A stretch of 64,000 nt of DNA from assembly GCA_036346395.1 (NCBI GenBank), contig CM070601.1, forward strand, positions 15,311,763 to 15,375,762, read 5' to 3'. Source of the stretch: Hsuehochloa calcarea. Its lineage: Eukaryota; Streptophyta; Magnoliopsida; Poales; Poaceae. Position numbers and translations under genes: made by a program. The notes under the pieces are model-generated. The model did no database searches and was not told where the DNA came from. It worked only from the letters and a program-made list of their open reading frames with translations. Positions 1 through 11,275 of this stretch are shown here, piece after piece; the first letter of the stretch is position 1; each line of letters opens with the position of its first letter.

Positions 1-139
1 TGATGCTACTGTGATGCTATGGCTATTGTGGGAAAGCTAATGAAAAATTCAATCAAAAAATCCATATCAGATTCATTCACGAGGCTCGGGAGGCTCCAGA
101 TGAAGTGAGAACCTATTTTTGTTTTTTTTTTCAATAGAA

Positions 140-370
140 AAAACTATCACAGACGGTTCTAAATAATAACCGTTTGTGATAATTATCACAGACGGTTCTT
201 GTTTAGAACCGTCTGTGAAAATATAATATCTGTGATAGGTTTTTTCACAGACGGTTCAAAAACCGTCTGTGATGATCTCATGTCATCGTAAACACATAAA
301 TTCAGACGGTTCAAAAACCGTCTGTGATGATGGTTTAGAATCGTCTATGATGAGATTTTGTACAGTAGTG
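140..370. mobile_element. CACTA (En/Spm) transposon, right terminus only
   Basis: A run of inverted short motifs, ACAGACGGTT facing AACCGTCTGT, forms several hairpins with a few unpaired bases between the arms. The run stops at TACAGTAGTG (361-370), a degenerate form of the GTAGTAGTG end expected for a CACTA element. These hairpins are the subterminal repeats of grass CACTA elements and recur at 31464-32715 and from 54083. The left end would lie before base 1, so the body and 3 bp target duplication cannot be checked. Family assignment rests on the repeats, not on any transposase. Confidence 0.7.
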
Positions 371-3300
371 GTAATACCTTTATAAATAATTATAAATACA
401 AAAAAAAAAATCTATCATACCCTTAACAAATAAATAATCAGATTTAATTCTACTTCGTAAACGCCAACAAGATCCACAACCACAACACACGGAGAAAACG
501 AACGAAGATGATACTGGTAGCGCGGGCAGCGTAATTTTCAGACCATGTGGTCCTAACCCCTAATCTTCATCTTCTGAAGAATGGAAGCCTTTTGTGTCTG
601 TAAAACTTTGTTTTGGCGTCCCATCGAATGGAAATGTAGCGTTTGTCAGTATACAAGTTCTTACCTACATACCGCAATCCAAATTCACTCGTGCTTTCAG
701 GTAGAACCTCGCTGGATGTCTGATCAACCGAACCTCTCATCTGAAGTTGATAGACAGCTAGCCGGTTACAGATACAACAACAACAACAAAAAACAAACAA
801 ACAAATGGCCGGCAGCTGGGTCGGCTCTACAGAAGAACCCGCCATGCATGTCAGGCAGATGGACATTTTTCTTGGGTCAGGTCTAATTGCAATTCAAGGC
901 GTATATAGGCGATACGACATGCAAAGAAATGGGTGCAAGAAAAGGCAACAGTTCTGCATAATCTGTCAGGTGACCAAGAATCATTTATACGTTGTCCGAC
1001 ATTCCCAACATAAACTCTGGTTTTGCAAAAGAAAGAAAAAAATGGAAGTCAAGAACGGAGCGCGGTAACGCAGAGAAGTGTTTCTAGTGCGATGATGCCC
1101 TATGGCGTTCGACAGGAGCCGCCCGTAGCGTAGGGCCGTTCGCGGCTCCGTGCCGAGCAAGCCCCCGGCCGCGACATGGCGAGCTCCAAGCAATCGAGAA
1201 TACGAAGTACGCGTCGCGCGCCAGGCCGCCACCACCATGACGTACAGTTGGGGCTCTGCCTCTGGTCGAGCCTGCACGGCAGGATGAGCTCGCGGAAGCT
1301 TTGCAGCGCGGCGAATGCAGGACACCGCGCCGCGCGCACCAGACACCCCATCCCTGATCGCTTGCCGCTTGGTACGATCTGGAGAGAACTGAACCTTGGT
1401 CGCCAGTAGATTTTCCGTTACGTACATGGTACATCGATTCATTTCGATTGCCAGTGGAAATGTTGAACTGCAAAGCTGCTCCCGAAGGACACTAGAAGCA
1501 GAGCTTCACGGAGAATAGTACCTTCCAGGTGCAGCATTTATGCGTTCAACCAGGCGGCAATCAGACTCCAGCAAGCTGTCTCTGCCCCTCTGGTCGACCC
1601 TCACTCTGCTGATACACGTACAGCAGTATTGATGGTCATAGCGACGAAGAACAAATAACCAAACCATATTTGCAACACATAGGACAGCAAAAGAAAGTGC
1701 AGGTAAAGAAAGTTTGAGCCAACCACCAAAAATCATGCAGCATTCTCAAGTATCAACATAAAATGCTTGAGCACTAGGATTCAAAGCATCATACTCCATT
1801 AGCGCTCTCTTTAAGTAACAGTTACGCAGCTGTTGCTAATTCAGACAAGATGAACTTGCACATTGATGTACAGAGTAACATCGCATGCAACAGCATACAG
1901 CAAACTTTTCTGCAAAATGACAGTACAATCCAAAGCGAAAATTAACATAGGGTTAGCAGCTTGACGTGGATACATACAAGAAAATTATCCATGCTACCAC
2001 ATCTGATAAACATGAGGGCTTCCTCGAAGAGACAACCAACAGGCTCAACAATGGCTTTGCCTATCAATTCCAGCATCGAGAAAGAATGCACGGCTTCCCT
2101 TCATGTTTGGTTGTATAACATTTACTAGATGGGCAGACGCCCTGCGCCCTTCTAATAGATATAGGTTTTTTTTTTAACTATGCGTTTATATATTGATGCG
2201 TATGTGCATAGCTGTATAGCGGCAGAGGTAAAGTAAAGGTTATTTCGTACCAGAGGCAAAGGAAAGGAATTTTCGTCTACAATGAATAAGGCTGTGACAC
2301 AAGGTCTGAGTGGAGACAGCAAATTCTTATATGATTTGTATTACGAGTCTATGCCTCTGAGCAACCTGGTTGGAGTGTCAGCAAAATGTAAGTATATATA
2401 CTTCAGCACTGTTAACATATTTATGTATGGCTATAATAGCATTTGTATTTTAACCGGGAAAATAGAAAGCACGCTAGTATCTGCTGCGGTGCTAGAAATA
2501 TGTAGTGGCTAGATAACACGGAATTATTTATGTGGGGCTAAGACAGCAGCATGAGCGAAACAAGGATAGCAACGATATCAGTTCTATCACAGGAAATATA
2601 TAGGTGGTTACATTTTTTTTGTAGGTAGCATATAATGTTCCTAGGTCCCACTTCACAGTTTTTGATACATCAAGTTTTGTGGGAGCCGTTTTGGTCAAAA
2701 CATGGCAGGTACATTGCATAATGGATGTAGTGTCTGATGTTGGGGCATGGAGGTGGGGCTATGCATATATCGAAGTATAGTATGGTAGATGCACAAAAGT
2801 TTGGCGCTGTTGCTGCTGCAGTGTTGTATTTTTTCTGAAAGTAACATGTATTTGCGATGTCAGACTCATTGGACACCTCCGATGCTTTACGGTGCAGCCC
2901 TACAATACGGATAGCAGACGTGTAAAAAAAATGTAGGTAATTTGGAATTGGGAAGTGTATATATATTGTTTGATGTGTTTTCATCCTGCACTAAACAGTT
3001 CGAGAGAATACCTTGCAAGCTTGGTTTCTGTTGATCCATCCATTTGTAGCTTTCCCATGGCTGATGGCCTGGTTTCCCGTTGTGGATGGAATATTTAGAC
3101 AATTGTGTTAGACAGATAACATACTAAGAGCAGCAATACGTCAATACGCTGATTTTTTTTAACCTTTTTGGTGAACTGGAACCAGTTGCAGGGCCTGTAT
3201 ATTCAGATAAGGTTTGTGTTGGAATTAATCTTGTCATTAGTATCTTTGTATTTTGATTAGTATTTAGTTGCATGTTAATTATCTGCATTTAGTTGCATGA

Positions 3301-4414
3301 GGTATGGGTGATGCTGCATGGAACGAGTAGTGGCGTATGAAGTGAGTCTGTATGGTACTAGTTTACATGTGCTTGTCACTGATTTAGTCTTGCACGTAGC
3401 TGTATGTAGGAGAATGCATGAGCGCGTGCGTTGAGTTAGTTACTCGGTTGGGTCATGGAGCAAGAAGCGGATCAAGTAGCTAGTGCAATGCATGAGTCTG
3501 CATGTAGCAAAAAAGGCGTGTGTGCAGCAGAGCTACGTACATGCATACACAGAGGTATTTAGAATTCAGACTTGGTAAGTCCGATAGTTAAGGAGTTAGT
3601 TTGTTAGTGGTGTTGCATGTCATGCATGTGCACGTTGCCTGAGTTATGGCGTGAGTGGTAGAATTAGTTAGTCGCACGTATTTATGGTGTTGCCTGGGTC
3701 ATGACGTCGAAGTAGGATCATAGTTGGCCACTAATGCATGTAACCATTTCTCTGTTGAATAAAAGGATACGAGGAGAACAGAAAAGCTGACGAAAGAGTT
3801 GAGCGGCACAAAAAGAATCTGTGTTCATCTTTCTTCCATTGTGAGATTGAGAGTGCGTGTATCCACAAAAATACTGTGAGTACGCTCTCGATTTCCAACA
3901 ATCGGTTTGTTTAGCAGGGAGCAAGTCTGGTGTTTCTGTCTATGCATGAGTAGCAATGGTAAATGATTAGCACAAATCTCTATAAAGCAAGTAGCAAAGG
4001 AAATATGTGTACAACAGGCCACGCCGCGGACGCGTGCGACTGACGCGGACAGCAAGCCCACGCGGCGGCGGCGAAAACCACGAGAGAAAGCGGCGCAAGC
4101 TGCGGATGGGACGACCAAACCGAGGGAACAACGTCCAAGCGGAGCAAGAAGGCGATAGAGGTGATGCGGGACTTAGGAGCGATGCGAGGCGCAGGGCACG
4201 GGCAACGAACAGCCAAGCAGCAAGGCACGCGTGGCGCCTCGTGAAGAACGATCTGGATAGACAGGGATTTTGAACACTTTCAGAAATCACCACAATTTCA
4301 AATATAGCCTTCTAGCATAAAAAATCCACTTCTAACCCCCTGACCGGCTTGCGAGTAAGGAGGACAGCAGCGACGGGACAACAGATGTTCGGAGGAGCAA
4401 GTGTCTCTTACCTA
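371..4414. other. Intergenic stretch, no convincing gene
   Basis: Mostly AT-rich DNA with two GC-rich islands (about 1090-1410 and 4010-4260). A minus-strand frame at 1736-1506 encodes 76 residues with one hydrophobic stretch (LPALSFAVLCVANMVWLFVL) near the N-terminus. Nothing recognisable surrounds it and I do not call it a gene. The island at 1090-1410 has overlapping frames on the minus strand with no family I recognise, possibly a gene fragment. No tRNA, rRNA or transposon terminus was found. Confidence 0.5.
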
Positions 4415-4735
4415 GAGTAATATGTGGTACTAAACTTCCTACATTTCAAGTCACGTGAAATCATGAAACCCTAATTTTTGAAATATTTCATCATAATTTT
4501 TAAGACCTGAACCATTAATTTATCGAGACAATTTCAGAGCATATAGAATTCTGTAAAAATTACATAATCAAATCCACTATATAAGGAGCTTGAAAAAAAA
4601 ACATAATGTTTGGACCTCATTTTCTATATTAGAAAATTCCTACAAACAGTATATCTAAATGAATTTTTTAGAAAAAATCAGAATAGATAAAAATTTTAAA
4701 AAATTACACAATCAAGTACACTGCTCAATGAGAGA
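4415..4735 (+). repeat. Orphan arm of the 36539-41064 transposon family
   Basis: The stretch matches, with many substitutions, the arm of the large element at about 40500-40830. Shared landmarks in order are CAAGTCACGTGAAATCATGA, a phrase like ACAATTTCAGAGCATATA, and TTACATAATCAAATCCACT followed by TGTTTGGACCTCATTT. Homology stops abruptly near 4735. It is a truncated or solo arm; no partner in opposite orientation is nearby. Confidence 0.6.
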
Positions 4736-5337
4736 TGGTTTAAGTCAAATAAAGACAAAGATTATGAACAAACTGATTCGGGAAGTCCGGTTCGTCATCC
4801 GCTTTGAGAAGCGTGTGTGAGTATAGACCCATTTGTGCGTCGGAGCTTAACGGGTGCCCATTAAGATCTTCTTTGTAAACCTAGCCTCCACTGTAAAAGA
4901 AAATACCCAAATATGATGTTCTTAAGTTTTTCCAAGAGAAAAATCCTAATTTGTGATTTAGAGTCTTTGGAGTAGTTGAAGTTAGGATTTGTAAGAGATG
5001 GATTAATTGAATGACTTGAGTTTTTGTTCTCTGTTCTTAAGATCACCTGCTATACCACAATTAACGAAATAACTGACATTCCACCCAGCTTTCCACTGTA
5101 CACATATAATCTTGTGCCATCTGAAAATCTCTCTACCTACGTCAGCGAGACTAGATCTTTCATCGATAGATTGTTGCCCACTCGTGTACTTACTACTTTT
5201 TTATTTATATGCACACTGCCACACTGTTCGCATGCTGTAATATGTAATACTACATTGCCATTGTATTTCTCCCACAGATGTTATTGGTGTTTTTGTCAGT
5301 TATATGTACTATTTCCATTGGATTTATGCTATATCAA
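4736..5337. other. Intergenic, nothing recognised
   Basis: AT-rich sequence with short open frames only. No motif, terminus or repeat was recognised apart from the tandem duplication that follows. Confidence 0.5.
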
Positions 5338-5403
5338 CATATTCCTGTCCGATAGTTTACCTGTCATGTTCATATTCCTGTCCGATAGTTTACCTGTCAT
5401 ATT
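5338..5403. repeat. Tandem duplication, 33 bp period, two copies
   Basis: The 30-base core beginning CATATTCCTGTCCGATAG occurs at 5338 and again at 5371 with no mismatch, separated by three bases. It looks like a recent local duplication with no evident function. Confidence 0.9.
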
Positions 5404-6126
5404 TATACGTAGAATATGATTCTAAAAATCATTATTTTTCATAACAAACTGTTTATACTATGTAGCAAAAAAATTACTCTTTTTTGGCGCGCACAGGCCA
5501 CTAGTCTTGAAGCAAAACGAACGTATCGTTGCCATTCCCACATGTGGCATCAACCACAATATCCCCTCTCCGAACAATACTCCTCCACACCCTGATAAAA
5601 CAAACACATATACTAATTAATGCGAGAAGGGGGTACTTTTACACATGCCGCTTGAATTCTACAAAGCATTCCACATGAATTATCTACTTACAGATCTGTA
5701 AGTTCAATACGTATAGCACTACAAGATAGGCCATTTTTGACTGAAAACTGGAAGATGAGTAACATGATAAGGTTCTCATGTGGTTTAACTTCAGCATTGG
5801 AAGAAAGAAGAGTTTACCCATTAATGATGGCGGGTTAGTACCTACGCTTGGGCTACCTCGGTGGCTTTCCTCTCGCCGGCGACGAAACCCACCGCAGCCT
5901 TCTCCGCCCCTGCAACGAACCCCACCACCACTACTCACATTCCAATGTCGCAACGGCACGGCGAGCCACACGTCAATAGGAAAAAAGGAATTAACCAAGG
6001 AGATATTGCTGTCATGTGGCAGCACCTGGAAGAGGTTTGACGCCGGTGCGATTAGCTCAAATCATCCGGTGATCGATGGATTCATAATGTACAAGAGCAT
6101 TTTTCATCATCACATAGTCATCAGAT

Positions 6127-6214
6127 TGGGGTGAGAGAGGCTCGAACTCTCGACCTCAGGATAACTCACGTTTAGCTATGAGACCTACGCGCTAGCCAAC
6201 TGCGCCACCACCCC
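6127..6214 (-). tRNA. tRNA-Met (CAU), elongator, with intron
   Basis: Read on the minus strand the gene begins GGGGTGGTGGCGCAGTTGGC and ends CTCTCACCCCA. The seven-pair acceptor stem closes (last pair G-U), the D arm GCGC/GCGC pairs, and the T loop reads TTCGAGC in a GAGAG/CTCTC stem. The anticodon loop is CTCATAA once an intron of about 14 bases (GCTAAACGTGAGTT) directly after position 37 is removed. Plant elongator tRNA-Met genes characteristically carry a short intron here. The tRNA decodes internal AUG codons in the cytosol. It is probably transcribed by RNA polymerase III from its internal A and B boxes. A short run of Ts, not a strong one, follows its 3' end on the minus strand. Confidence 0.93.
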
Positions 6215-6299
6215 GTTGTGGTAAAAATATTACACTTTATCTCAAGGCTGACCCCTATTATAGTGCACTGTGCATGGCCAGGCAAGCAAAACATATACC

Positions 6300-6740
6300 A
6301 TTACGAAGTTTAATATAATATATATATATGTATGTTTTATTGTATGTATAGTAAATTTCACTTGTAATGTTACTTTTAATAAATAGTAGTAGAATCAAAT
6401 ATAATATATACTTCAATTAGTTCAATAGATGGTATTTTCAGTTTCACCAATATGATCGGCATTGTCCGGTATTGAAGCGGTATGACTGGTATCGAGACCG
6501 GTACGAAACGTATGCCTATTTTGTACCATTTTAGATAACGAAATAGTACATATAGCGGCACGGAATGGTATCTATAAGTTTAATGCAAAGGTCAGGCAAT
6601 TGAGAAAGGTTCCACAGGCTAATCGCGTTTTATAGGTACATAATGAGTAATTAATTACTTTGAAGGAACTCCAGCTTCCACACAGTCACCATCATCAGCC
6701 AAATCACGTCGCAATTTTCACAAACAAACTAAACAACACC
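6300..6740. mobile_element. AT-rich insertion in copy 1 of the tandem unit
   Basis: Copy 2 (8540-8580) runs directly from the CAGGCATGCACAACATA region to GAATCTGTTTGTTATGG, whereas copy 1 has about 440 extra bases. The extra block includes alternating TA and a stretch of CCGGTA/TACCGG-like motifs at 6460-6560 that resembles 30500-30900. The size and the clean gap suggest a small non-autonomous DNA element. Exact ends and a target duplication were not resolved. Confidence 0.45.
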
Positions 6741-7193
6741 GTAATAACATTGTAAGAGTTTGTTTGTTATGGCTGCAACTTTTCTTAAAGTAACTTTCGG
6801 CTGGGCGAAAGACGTTTAGTGTTTAGCAGTATGGCTTTCAGGTATGCTGGCTGGAGCTCTGAGTTAGAAAATATATGAAATGTCGCTGATGCAAATGATA
6901 GCTTGTTTGATGGTCGTTTAAAGGCAATTTGCGGCAATTAACGATAACTAACGACAAGTGACAGTAATTAATGATAACTAATGACAATTAATAGTAATTC
7001 ACACATAAGTAAATCTTAACGATAATTAACACAATTAACATCAATTAATGACAATTGATATAATTCCATGACTACACAAGTAATCAATTCAATGATTATA
7101 TAAATAATTCATCTATATTAGAAAAAAGAAAAGAAAAATAAAACTTAAATATATCATGAAAAAATAAAAAAAAAATAAAATGAAGGCAGTGGT

Positions 7194-7540
7194 CGGCGGC
7201 TACAGGGGAGGAGGAGGAAGGGTGGGGCGGGAGGAGGAGGAAGGGCCACGGAGACCGAGGAGACGTCAGGGGAGAAGGACGGTGACGACGACGACTGCAG
7301 GGGAGGAGAAGGAAGGGTGGGACGGGAGGAGGAGGAAGGGCCACGAGACCGAGGAGATGTCAGGGGAGAAGGACGGTGACGACGACGACTACAGGGGAGG
7401 AGGGCGGCGATAGTGACTGAGGCGACGTTAGGAGAGGGGGAGGGAGACCAGGGTGGTGGTGCAGGTGCGGGAGGAGGGGCCACAGAGGGGGAAGGAGGCG
7501 GTGTTGAGGGAACGAAAAGCCAAAAAGGAAGCTGTCCCAA
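7194..7540. repeat. GA-rich low-complexity block with internal repeats
   Basis: GGAGGAGGAAGGG and GGGGAGAAGGACGGTGACGA recur two to three times. Matching blocks sit in copy 2 at 9021-9074 and 11987-12140, split by the LTR at 9075. Long proline- or glycine-rich frames here are composition artefacts, not genes. Confidence 0.7.
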
Positions 7541-8334
7541 ACATACCTTAAATTACAAATGAAGCATTATAGACAATAATAAGAAGTGTAGAAATCGGTT
7601 CTCGTAATTGATCATATTCCGAGTATTACTAAGCAAATGATATATATATCTTGGCAAACTCAGCCTAAGGCAGGACTCATAGGAGAAATACAACATGATT
7701 AAAGTTACAAGTCTAAGCAATGATTAATGATGAGTGCTAATGGCATATTACTTTGAAGGGCGATTATGTCGCCCTCCTTTCTGCAGGCCCCAACATATAA
7801 TTTTTCATGCAAAACTCTGATTAAATGTCGTTCTTCAAATTCGTGCGTTAATCGACGAAGACTACTACAAAGAAAACAAAGTCTGGGAGATGAGTAACAT
7901 GATAAGATTCTCATGTGGTTTAACTTCAGCATTGGAAGAAAGAAGAGTTTACCCATTAATGATGGGGGGTTAGTACCAACGGTTACCAACTTTCCTCTCG
8001 CCGGCGACGAAACCCATCACAGCCTTCTCCGCCCCTGCAACGAACCCCACCACTCCACGGTTACAACAAACTCACATACCAATGTCGCAACGGCACGGCG
8101 AGCCACACGTCAATAGGAAAAAAGGAATTAACCAAGGAGATATTGCTGTCGTGTGGCAGCACCTGGAAGAGGTTTGGCGCCGGTGCGATCGTATTCGTTA
8201 GATTGGAAATTAGCGGCCCAGGAAAAAAAAAAAGACCATGTTCAGATTAGCTCAGATCATCTGGTGATCAGATGGAGATGGGGACGACCCAAACGTCACA
8301 AGAGCATTTTTCATCATCACCTAATCACTCATAT

Positions 8335-8420
8335 TGGGGTGAGAGGCTCGAACTCACGTCCGTAGGATTACTCACGTTTAGCTATGAGACCTACGCGCTA
8401 GCCAACCGCTCCACCACCCC
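8335..8420 (-). pseudogene. Decayed tRNA-Met copy
   Basis: It aligns with the tRNA-Met at 6127-6214 over its full length. The acceptor 5' strand, anticodon CAT, intron and TTCGAGC loop are kept. The D stem is mispaired (GAGC for GCGC), the T stem is broken (GTGAG against a shortened 3' strand), and two bases are missing overall. It arose by the tandem duplication and is unlikely to give a functional tRNA. Confidence 0.82.
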
Positions 8421-9884
8421 GTTGTGAGAGGTTGGCAACAATATTATTCATAATGTATAGCCTCAGGACGTGGCCAGTGCAAAAGCACCCTTTATCTCAA
8501 GGCTTACCCCTGTTATAGTGCACTGTGCATGACCAGGCATGCACAACATACTTGTCAATACAACTCCAAAGGTCGTATTGGTAAGAATCTGTTTGTTATG
8601 GCTGCAACTTTTCTTAAAAGTAACTTTCGGTTGGGCGGAAGACGTTTAGTGTTTAGCAGTCTGGCTTTCAGGTATGCTGACTGGAGCTCTGAGTTAGGAA
8701 ATGTCTGAAATATCGCTGAGGCAAATGATAGCTTGTCTGATAGTCGTTTAAAGGCAATTTGCGGCAATTATCGACAACTAACGACAATTGACAGTAATTA
8801 ATGATAACTAACGCCAATTAATAGTAATTCACACATAAGTAAATCTTAACGATAATTAACGCAGTTGACAGCAATTATTGACAATTGATATAATTCCACG
8901 ACTACACAAGTAATCAATTCAATGATTATATAAATAATTCATCTATATTAGAAAAAAAAAGAAAACTTAACTATATCATGAAAAAATAAAATAAAAATAA
9001 AATGGATGCGGCGGCCAGCGGCTACAGGGGAGGAGGAGAAAGGGCCACGGAGACCGAGGAGACGTCGATGGAGATGTAAGATCGAGGTGACTGACTAGAG
9101 GGAGATGAATAGGCGGTTTTAAAAAATCTTTCGGCTAAAATCAATTAATAATGCGGAAGCTAATAACAAATTGGTTTTGCACAATTAAAACCTAAATCAA
9201 TTAGGCTCCACTAAGTGCACCAACAATATGAATACAATTGAAAGAGAGCAATCATACAAAGATATATAAGCAATTGAAACATGAAATGTAAATTGCTCAA
9301 AGTAAAGCACAAGCACAAACCAAGATGACACAATTATGTTTTACTGTGGTGTTCGGAGACTTGCCGGTCTCCCCTAATCCACGTTGAGGTAAGCCCAACC
9401 GCGTTGGACCGGCTCCACTAATTAAGCCAACACATCCGAGGTAAGTCCAACCACTTGGACCGGTTCCAACACGAACCAACACCTCGCTCCACTAGGGTTG
9501 CTCTTCCTCCACTCCGGAGATGGCGAGCACCAAACCACTCACAACACGCCGGGCCTTCTCACAATCTTCTTGAGAAGATCACCGGTCACAACGCCTTCAC
9601 GTCGTTTAGGTGTCGGTAAACACCAAGAGAAACAGATCTCAACTTTCACTTGAACTAATCAAGTGTCAACGATCAAGTGGATACACATGCACTTATGGTT
9701 TGCTCTCAAATCTCACTAAGTGCAACACATGCACAAAAGAGAAGAAAGCCTTGCTCTTAGCTCAAGGGACTCAATAGAGGTTCAACAATAATATCAGAAA
9801 CATTAGCAACCATCCCCAGCTGGCCAAGGTGAGTATTTATAGCCCACACTCAAAAACCAACCGTTGGAGGAAAGATTCCCTCGA

Positions 9885-10260
9885 ATCAGTACAGGGTCGG
9901 TCTGACCACCAACTAATGGCCGGTCGGACCTCCCATGCGCCAATGGCTATAAAACTAGCCGTTCGACCTACGGCCGGTCGGACCGCCAACTAATGGCCGG
10001 TCTGACCGCCGCCAAATCCGTCAGACCGCTAAGGTTGGCCGGTCAGACCGCCAGAGGAAAATTTGCGCACCTCCAAAAGGTGCTTCTCTGGAATAAAAGT
10101 ACTGCGACAACTCCGGTACTTCCGCACTACGGTAGTACCGTTTTATCAACGGCGGTACTACCGCACAGAAAAATAATTCAAATGGCCATCGGTCCGCCGC
10201 CCAACACATGGCGGTTCGATCGGTTTGGCACCGGTCAGACCAGTCCACACAGGAGGTCGA
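9885..10260. repeat. Cluster of GGCCGGTC-GACCGCC motifs in LTR A
   Basis: Variants of GGCCGGTCGGACCGCC and CGGTCTGACCGCC, each a near-palindrome, recur about every 30-40 bases. Related clusters occur at 43080-43520 (reverse), 46910-47290 and 58950-59040. Confidence 0.7.
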
Positions 10261-10849
10261 CCGCCAGGCTACAGAGACTTTGCATTTTCACTTCGCTCAA
10301 ATGGTAAAACACATTCGCCCATTTGAGTGCAAGTTCAACAAGGTTTTAAAGATGATATTCTCAACAAGTTGCAAAACACATTGTCAACCTTTAGAATACT
10401 CACCACAAGGAATAAGGTACATGAACTCATACCATTTGCAAAACACAAATGCAAACTTAAGTCACATGCTACAAGAAATCAAACATGAGCATCAACTATT
10501 TGCAAAACACATTCGTAAATAACAGCATCATGCCACAAGGCTAAGGTGCATGGACTTCAACCATTTGCAAACTATAGTCCCATGCTACAAAGATTAAGTG
10601 CATGAGCCTCGGCTATTTGCAAAACACATTCGCAAATAATAGCTCCATGCATAGATGAGTTAGAGCAAACACAATGAGCTATCAACACATGACTAACTCA
10701 TGTTACTAGTCAAAACCCCTCTTAATAGTACAACAACCTATACTAGCAATCCGATCTTCCAACCAAATATCAAGACCGGTAAAAGACTAAAAACACATCC
10801 TTAGCTCTAGCTAGTCATACATTTGCCTTGCATCTTCTTGAATCTTGAT

Positions 10850-11275
10850 GACGCACATCAACACTTCAAATCCGGATCCTTGACTTTGACAATCATCAAC
10901 ACATGATAATCCTCTTCACTTCGGGATATTGTCTTGAACACCATCAACACATGATGATTTCTTCATCCCGAGTCTTGACATGCATCAACACATGATGCAT
11001 TCTTTCTCTTGACTCCCATCAACACATGATGGGTCTTCTCTTGACTTGATGTGCATCAACGCATGATGCATCCTTTACTCCAAATCTTGATATGCTTCAA
11101 CACATGATGCATCTTTCATTAGACCTCCATCAACACATGACGGGTCTTCTCTTTAAACATCATCGACACACGATGATTATCATTTCTTCAAGCTCTTCAT
11201 ATGCATCAACACATGATGCATTCTTTACTTGAATCTTGACTTGATAATCAACTCATGATCATCCCAAGTCTTCAT
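10850..11275. repeat. Degenerate ATCAACACATGATG array in LTR A
   Basis: About a dozen near-copies of CATCAACACATGATGCAT/GAT, themselves partly palindromic, are separated by spacers containing TCTTGACTT. An equivalent array occupies 59660-60050 in the sister LTR, so the array belongs to the family. Confidence 0.78.

Larger units (their letters stand above)
5752..7886. repeat. Tandem segment, copy 1 (contains intact tRNA-Met)
   Basis: The sequence from GAAGATGAGTAACATGATAA onward recurs from 7887 with about the same order of landmarks: GCATTGGAAGAAAGAAGAG, the tRNA-Met, TTTATCTCAAGGC, TTTGTTTGTTATGGCTGCAA, the GACAATTAA-rich stretch, and a GA-rich stretch ending CGGTGTTGAGGGAACGAAAA. Copy 1 seems to end where copy 2 begins, so this is a head-to-tail duplication of about 2.1 kb. 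Copy 1 carries an extra AT-rich block at about 6300-6740 that copy 2 lacks. No terminal repeats mark it as a known transposon class. Confidence 0.8.

Noticed and set aside
7154..7540. Proline-rich protein on the minus strand
   Set aside because: It comes from GA-rich low-complexity repeats of the tandem unit.
10850..11275. CRISPR-like array
   Set aside because: The units are degenerate, spacing is irregular, the DNA is a plant LTR, and the sister LTR carries the same array.
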